Source: Cornus controversa (taxonomy: Eukaryota; Streptophyta; Magnoliopsida; Cornales; Cornaceae). Taken from it: 64,000 nucleotides of DNA. The DNA lies in assembly GCA_026545225.1 (NCBI GenBank), contig CM048849.1, forward strand, positions 45,160,336 to 45,224,335, written 5' to 3'. Position numbers and translations under genes: made by a program. Position 1 is the first letter of the stretch. Each line of letters begins with the position of its first letter. Of the stretch, positions 60,708 through 64,000 are shown piece by piece. The notes below the pieces were generated by a model. That model ran no database searches, had not been told where the DNA came from, and saw only the letters and a program-made list of their open reading frames with translations.

Positions 60708-60815
60708 CTTTTAAGTTCTCGAAGCGATCTTTGGAATGTTCAAAACCCTCAAATCCCCAGTAGCTGTTCTCTCCCACTCCGTCTTCGAGCGCGTTTGAGA
60801 AGAAGACGGTGACCT
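60708..60815 (-). other. Probable 5'UTR exon of the COA3-like gene
   Basis: Reading the minus strand, a non-AT-rich leader, CACCGTCTTCTTCTCAAACG and on to GAGAACTTAAAAG, ends at a possible donor GTTCAT (60707). It would splice to 56014. Inferred from base composition, promoter position and the acceptor before the CDS; the donor is not a strong consensus. Confidence 0.45.
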
Positions 60816-60819
60816 GACT

Positions 60820-60910
60820 TGGTGGTAGGCAATTTGGGTTGGGCCAAATTATTGGTCTGTTCTTACAGCCCAGGACTGCACCATGACTTCAAGCGGCCCG
60901 TTGCCAATTC
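60820..60910 (-). promoter_or_regulatory. Site-II-rich promoter
   Basis: On the minus strand, ACGGGCCG, CTGGGCTG and TTGGCCCAACCC lie within about 70 bp. Clustered TGGGCY/GGCCCA site-II elements are a known feature of plant genes for mitochondrial respiratory-chain components. No TATA box is seen, which is usual for this class. Confidence 0.5.
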
Positions 60911-61166
60911 ATGAGTAGTTTCTTTTTTCTTATGCTCTCTAGAACATCACCATGTCTCTCGATTAAATGGTTGAAGACTTGAAGGGTGTGATCTCACGTG
61001 AGAGTGTCCTCGTCAGCTATTATAATTAACCTAAATTGACAAACTTAATTTGTTTCTTGAGTTTTTTTCATTGATTCTTAAATTAGTCACTTGATTATTG
61101 TACCTAATGCAACATCAAGTTTAAGGTTCGACTCTATTATTTAAAAAAAAAAAAAAATTACAGAAA

Positions 61167-61208
<42 letters not shown>

Positions 61209-61980
61209 CCAATTTAATAAATATATTACAATGTTTAGATTGGTTTCCCTACATACACACGACCATTTCCTCTGTGTGATATGACTTGTTGAATTCATTT
61301 TAACAGATAAATTTTGATATAATGATCAGAGGACTTTTAATAATTTTGTAAGTATATATCCAGGTAAAGGCAACCTACAATAGTGTAGTTTTAGCTTGGT
61401 TGAAGTGAAAACTGAAACAGTTGATGGAGGAAATCTCTAATACAACATATGTTTTCTTTTCTTTTTTTTTTTCTCTTTCTTTTTTTCCCTCCTTTTATAT
61501 TTTCCACTCCATTCATTTTTATTTTATGTTTTCCTCTAAAGTACAAAAAAAAAAAAAAAATTGACATCACACACATGTATATTCTCTGTTAGCTTTTGTG
61601 GTTGGGTTTCTTGCTTTGGTTTGTGGTGCTTTGTCTTTGCCTCTTGTTTTATTTGGTTCTTTGAACTTTGCTGTACATCTCCTCTATTGTTTAATTTATA
61701 TAATATACACCTTTTATCTGAAAAAAAATGTTTGTGCTCTAATTGGCTGATTAATATACAATGCTTATGTTCTTGTTTTTATCGTTTTATTTTATTTTAT
61801 CAAATTCTACCATATGAGTCCGATAAATTCAAGTATAATATTCGTGTTAATTTAATTAACTCTCAAAATCAAGAGACCAACTCTCTCTTTTATGTGTAGG
61901 TACCTACTCATAAATCAATACAACTAGGCCAGCTAGAATATATTACCACTAGCTTCATGATGAAGCTTAATTAGGTTATT
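60911..61980. other. Intergenic region between the COA3-like gene and the SDR
   Basis: No gene seen. It contains a (TA)n run (61170-61206) and T-rich and A-rich tracts (61450-61560). The 3'UTR of the SDR presumably lies at its right end. Confidence 0.4.
61170..61206. repeat. (TA)n microsatellite
   Basis: TA dinucleotide run of about 37 bp. Confidence 0.95.
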
Positions 61981-62991
61981 TTATAACTTAGAATATATGC
62001 TAGGTTTACTTCCTACATAGAACTTTCCGGTTGGTAGTTGCTCAGGTGGAAGCAGAACCAGCCTAGCCCCAATCTCCGCCGCCGCATCGGCAGTGTGAGT
62101 ACCTTTGCCACCAGTCATGGAAGTCTGAGTGAAGCCTGGACAAAAGCAGTTCACGCTCAAACCACATCCTTCATAGCGCCTTGCCAAGAGCTTCGAGTAG
62201 GCGTTCAGGGCAAGCTTCGACATGGCGTAGTCTGTCCATATTTCCGGCCACCCTTGGCTCCTCCACGTCCCACTCTTCACATCTTCAAGAAACAAACTCA
62301 CCATGTCTTCAATCTGTTCTTCACATAGGTCTTCTTCATTTAGGAGTATCTCTTTCATATCAGGACTTTTGAGCTTCTGCATATGACAAATGGATTAATT
62401 ACAAAATAATTAGTAATAATAAGTCCCACTAAATCGGTTTTGTACATACATATGTTAAATTAAAGTGGCTCATCTCTATGCTGCAAATCAAACGAGTCGA
62501 TCTCTAACTCAATATTACTTTTCAAATTTAACTAGTTCATTTGTTGATTCAATTCATGACTAATTTTGACATAGTTTTCGTATGTCCATGAGCTCAGCAA
62601 ACATATTTTTTTAAATTTGAATTATATTTTATAACCTTTTAGAATTTTATTTTATTCTATATATCATTTTCTTTATCAATAAATGGGTATGAAAATTTTC
62701 AAAATTAGGAAAGAAAATAATATATATATATATATATATATATATGGAACGCAAGCGAAACAATATTGTCTCTGAATATATTGACAATATATCAGTGCTT
62801 TTACTTACATTTAAGGAGCCAAGCCTTGAGCTAATGTTAAGTATCCTGCTTGTAGAAGCTGAGCACCTGAACATCGGCAAGAGTGCCTCAGTGAGCAATT
62901 TTGGTCCATAGAAATTGGTCTTCATCACTGTCTCAGCATGTTCAACTGAGTTCTCATGGATGTCATTGAATGATATTGCAGCATTATTCAC
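61981..62991 (-). CDS. Short-chain dehydrogenase/reductase, carbonyl-reductase-like, last two exons (partial)
   Basis: NAD(P)-dependent oxidoreductase of the classical SDR family. Two exons are visible: 62991-62809 (61 codons, VNNAAISFND...SRLGSLN) and 62376-61981 (131 codons plus stop, KLKSPDMKEI...YSKL). Both boundaries fit GT-AG: a CAG acceptor before GTGAAT, a GTAAGT donor, and a TATGCAG acceptor. The catalytic tetrad is present: Asn in MKTNFYG, Ser in LNISSRLG, and Tyr and Lys in DYAMSK. PGFTQTSM after the active site fits too. The long insertion between Ser and Tyr (EEDLCEEQIEDMVSLFLED) is typical of the carbonyl reductase/neomenthol dehydrogenase/salutaridine reductase-like plant group. 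The TGxxxGIG cofactor exons must lie beyond 64000, as 62992-64000 has none. Substrate unknown. Confidence 0.9.
62377..62808 (-). other. SDR intron between the two visible exons
   Basis: GT-AG intron of 432 bp, AT-rich, with a (TA)n run at 62720-62744. Nothing else seen. Confidence 0.85.
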
Positions 62992-63210
62992 CTGAAAATT
63001 ATTTTGGAGGGTTAAATTTGTATTTGAAAAAGATATATATACACACACACACACACACAATGAGAAATCAATTAATTAAGAGTACGGGCTTAATACAATA
63101 TTAATTGAAAATGAGTATATTTTAATATAGTGAGGTATGAACCACAAATTTGACAATTTTGTAATGTCAACACCTTGGGTGACTTTTGACTAACATTTTG
63201 TTAAAATAGC

Positions 63211-63243
<33 letters not shown>

Positions 63244-64000
63244 TTCCAATGAAATTGGCTTTTTTTTTTTTGGTATCCTTTGACTTCCATGTTCAAATTG
63301 ACAAAGTGATCTTGAAGGGATATTACTTGTACTACATGACTTCAAACTGGTTTGGATTCTCTCTCTCTCTCTCTCTCTCTCTGTATGCGTGTGGTGTCCA
63401 TATATTTGATTTTCCCTTGCAAAAGGAAAAATTCAGAAAATGAATATGTGGAATCCTATGGTTGCTTAATCATGCGAAATAAAGATTATCATGTTAGCAA
63501 ATGCTTCTGATCATTGCTGTATTAAGAATTATATTTATATTAATTCATATATATATAACAATATATTTGTTTAAAGAATATTAATGCCCAATATCAACCT
63601 ACTTATAAAAGGGACAAAATGCATGTTCCCAAAAAAACATTAATTTGTCTACCTAATCAGGTATGGGAAGGTTCATGTTAGACTCCGATAATTGGACTGA
63701 AATGTCCTTAGAAATTAATAACACTTCCAAGTTCTTCTTAAGAAATTATGATTATTAAATAAATAAACATTTGGTACAAAGGCTTGTATCTCCAAAAAAA
63801 TTTGTGGGAATCATATTTGTCAAGAAAAAAAAAAAATTTATAAACTAAAATATATACACATTGGTAGTGCAAAAATGGTGCACTCAAAAGTTTTAGGGTC
63901 TGTTTGGTTTATTGAGAACTGTTTTTTTGTTTTCAAATAATTATAAAAAATAGTTCACTGAAAACTTAACTCAGATACAGTTCTTTGTTTTCGAAAATTG
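62992..64000 (-). other. SDR intron continuing past the right edge
   Basis: No upstream SDR exon could be found here. It contains (AC)n at 63043-63059, (AT)n at 63219-63241 and (CT)n at 63360-63382. Near the edge, GGGTCTGTTTGGTTTATTGA (63898) resembles the terminus of a MITE or of the element type seen at 37898. Confidence 0.5.

Noticed and set aside
61561-61899. 112-codon frame rich in Cys and Phe
   Set aside because: T-rich, low-complexity translation without a recognisable domain. It lies in the intergenic region next to poly-A and poly-T tracts.

Overview
The window is nuclear DNA from a flowering plant, most likely a eudicot. It is AT-rich, has spliced genes with GT-AG introns, and carries many (TA)n microsatellites, hAT-type and Mutator-type MITEs, and worn LINE and Ty3/Gypsy remnants. 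I cannot name the species.

Four protein-coding loci are well supported. (1) A plastidial stearoyl-ACP 9-desaturase (SAD/FAB2 type), + strand, three exons between 3304 and 9478, complete at 396 residues. (2) A single-exon Shewanella-like protein phosphatase of the SLP2 type, - strand, 51943 to 50714, 409 residues; a tandem, decayed copy of it lies at 48005-49175. (3) A 65-residue COA3-like mitochondrial inner-membrane protein, - strand, 55977 to 55780, whose inferred 5'UTR exon and site-II-rich promoter lie about 4.7 kb upstream near 60.7-60.9 kb. (4) The last two exons of a carbonyl-reductase-like short-chain dehydrogenase, - strand, 62991 to 61981; its NAD(P)-binding exons lie beyond the right edge.

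Layout: 1-3.1 kb, AT-rich flank with a MITE and an LTR-like scrap; 3.1-9.9 kb, SAD gene with a hAT MITE in intron 1; 10-12.3 kb, a 46-bp minisatellite followed by a truncated copy of the SAD 3' end and its downstream flank; 12.4-17 kb, inverted repeats and an LTR-like fragment; 17-45 kb, a gene-free mosaic built mainly from about five diverged copies of a composite non-coding unit, one module of which also occurs in the SAD 3' flank. This unit array is broken up by two inverted copies of a Mutator-like MITE with 9-bp target duplications, several foldback elements, hAT MITEs, a LINE RNase H piece and a wrecked Gypsy element. An orphan promoter-like stretch (- strand) lies near 46.4 kb, and the SLP2 tandem duplication covers 47.1-51.9 kb. 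The hAT MITE at 52.5-53.3 kb has a perfect 8-bp target duplication; the COA3-like gene and the SDR follow.

The genes do not form a pathway. SAD acts in plastid fatty-acid synthesis, SLP2 and the COA3-like protein are expected in mitochondria, and the SDR is a general oxidoreductase. I found no CRISPR array, operon, rRNA, convincing tRNA or integrated virus, and no evidence for a new multi-gene system. The most unusual content is structural: the SAD-flank-derived repeat array and its nested insertions, and the SLP2 duplicate with paired metal-ligand losses.
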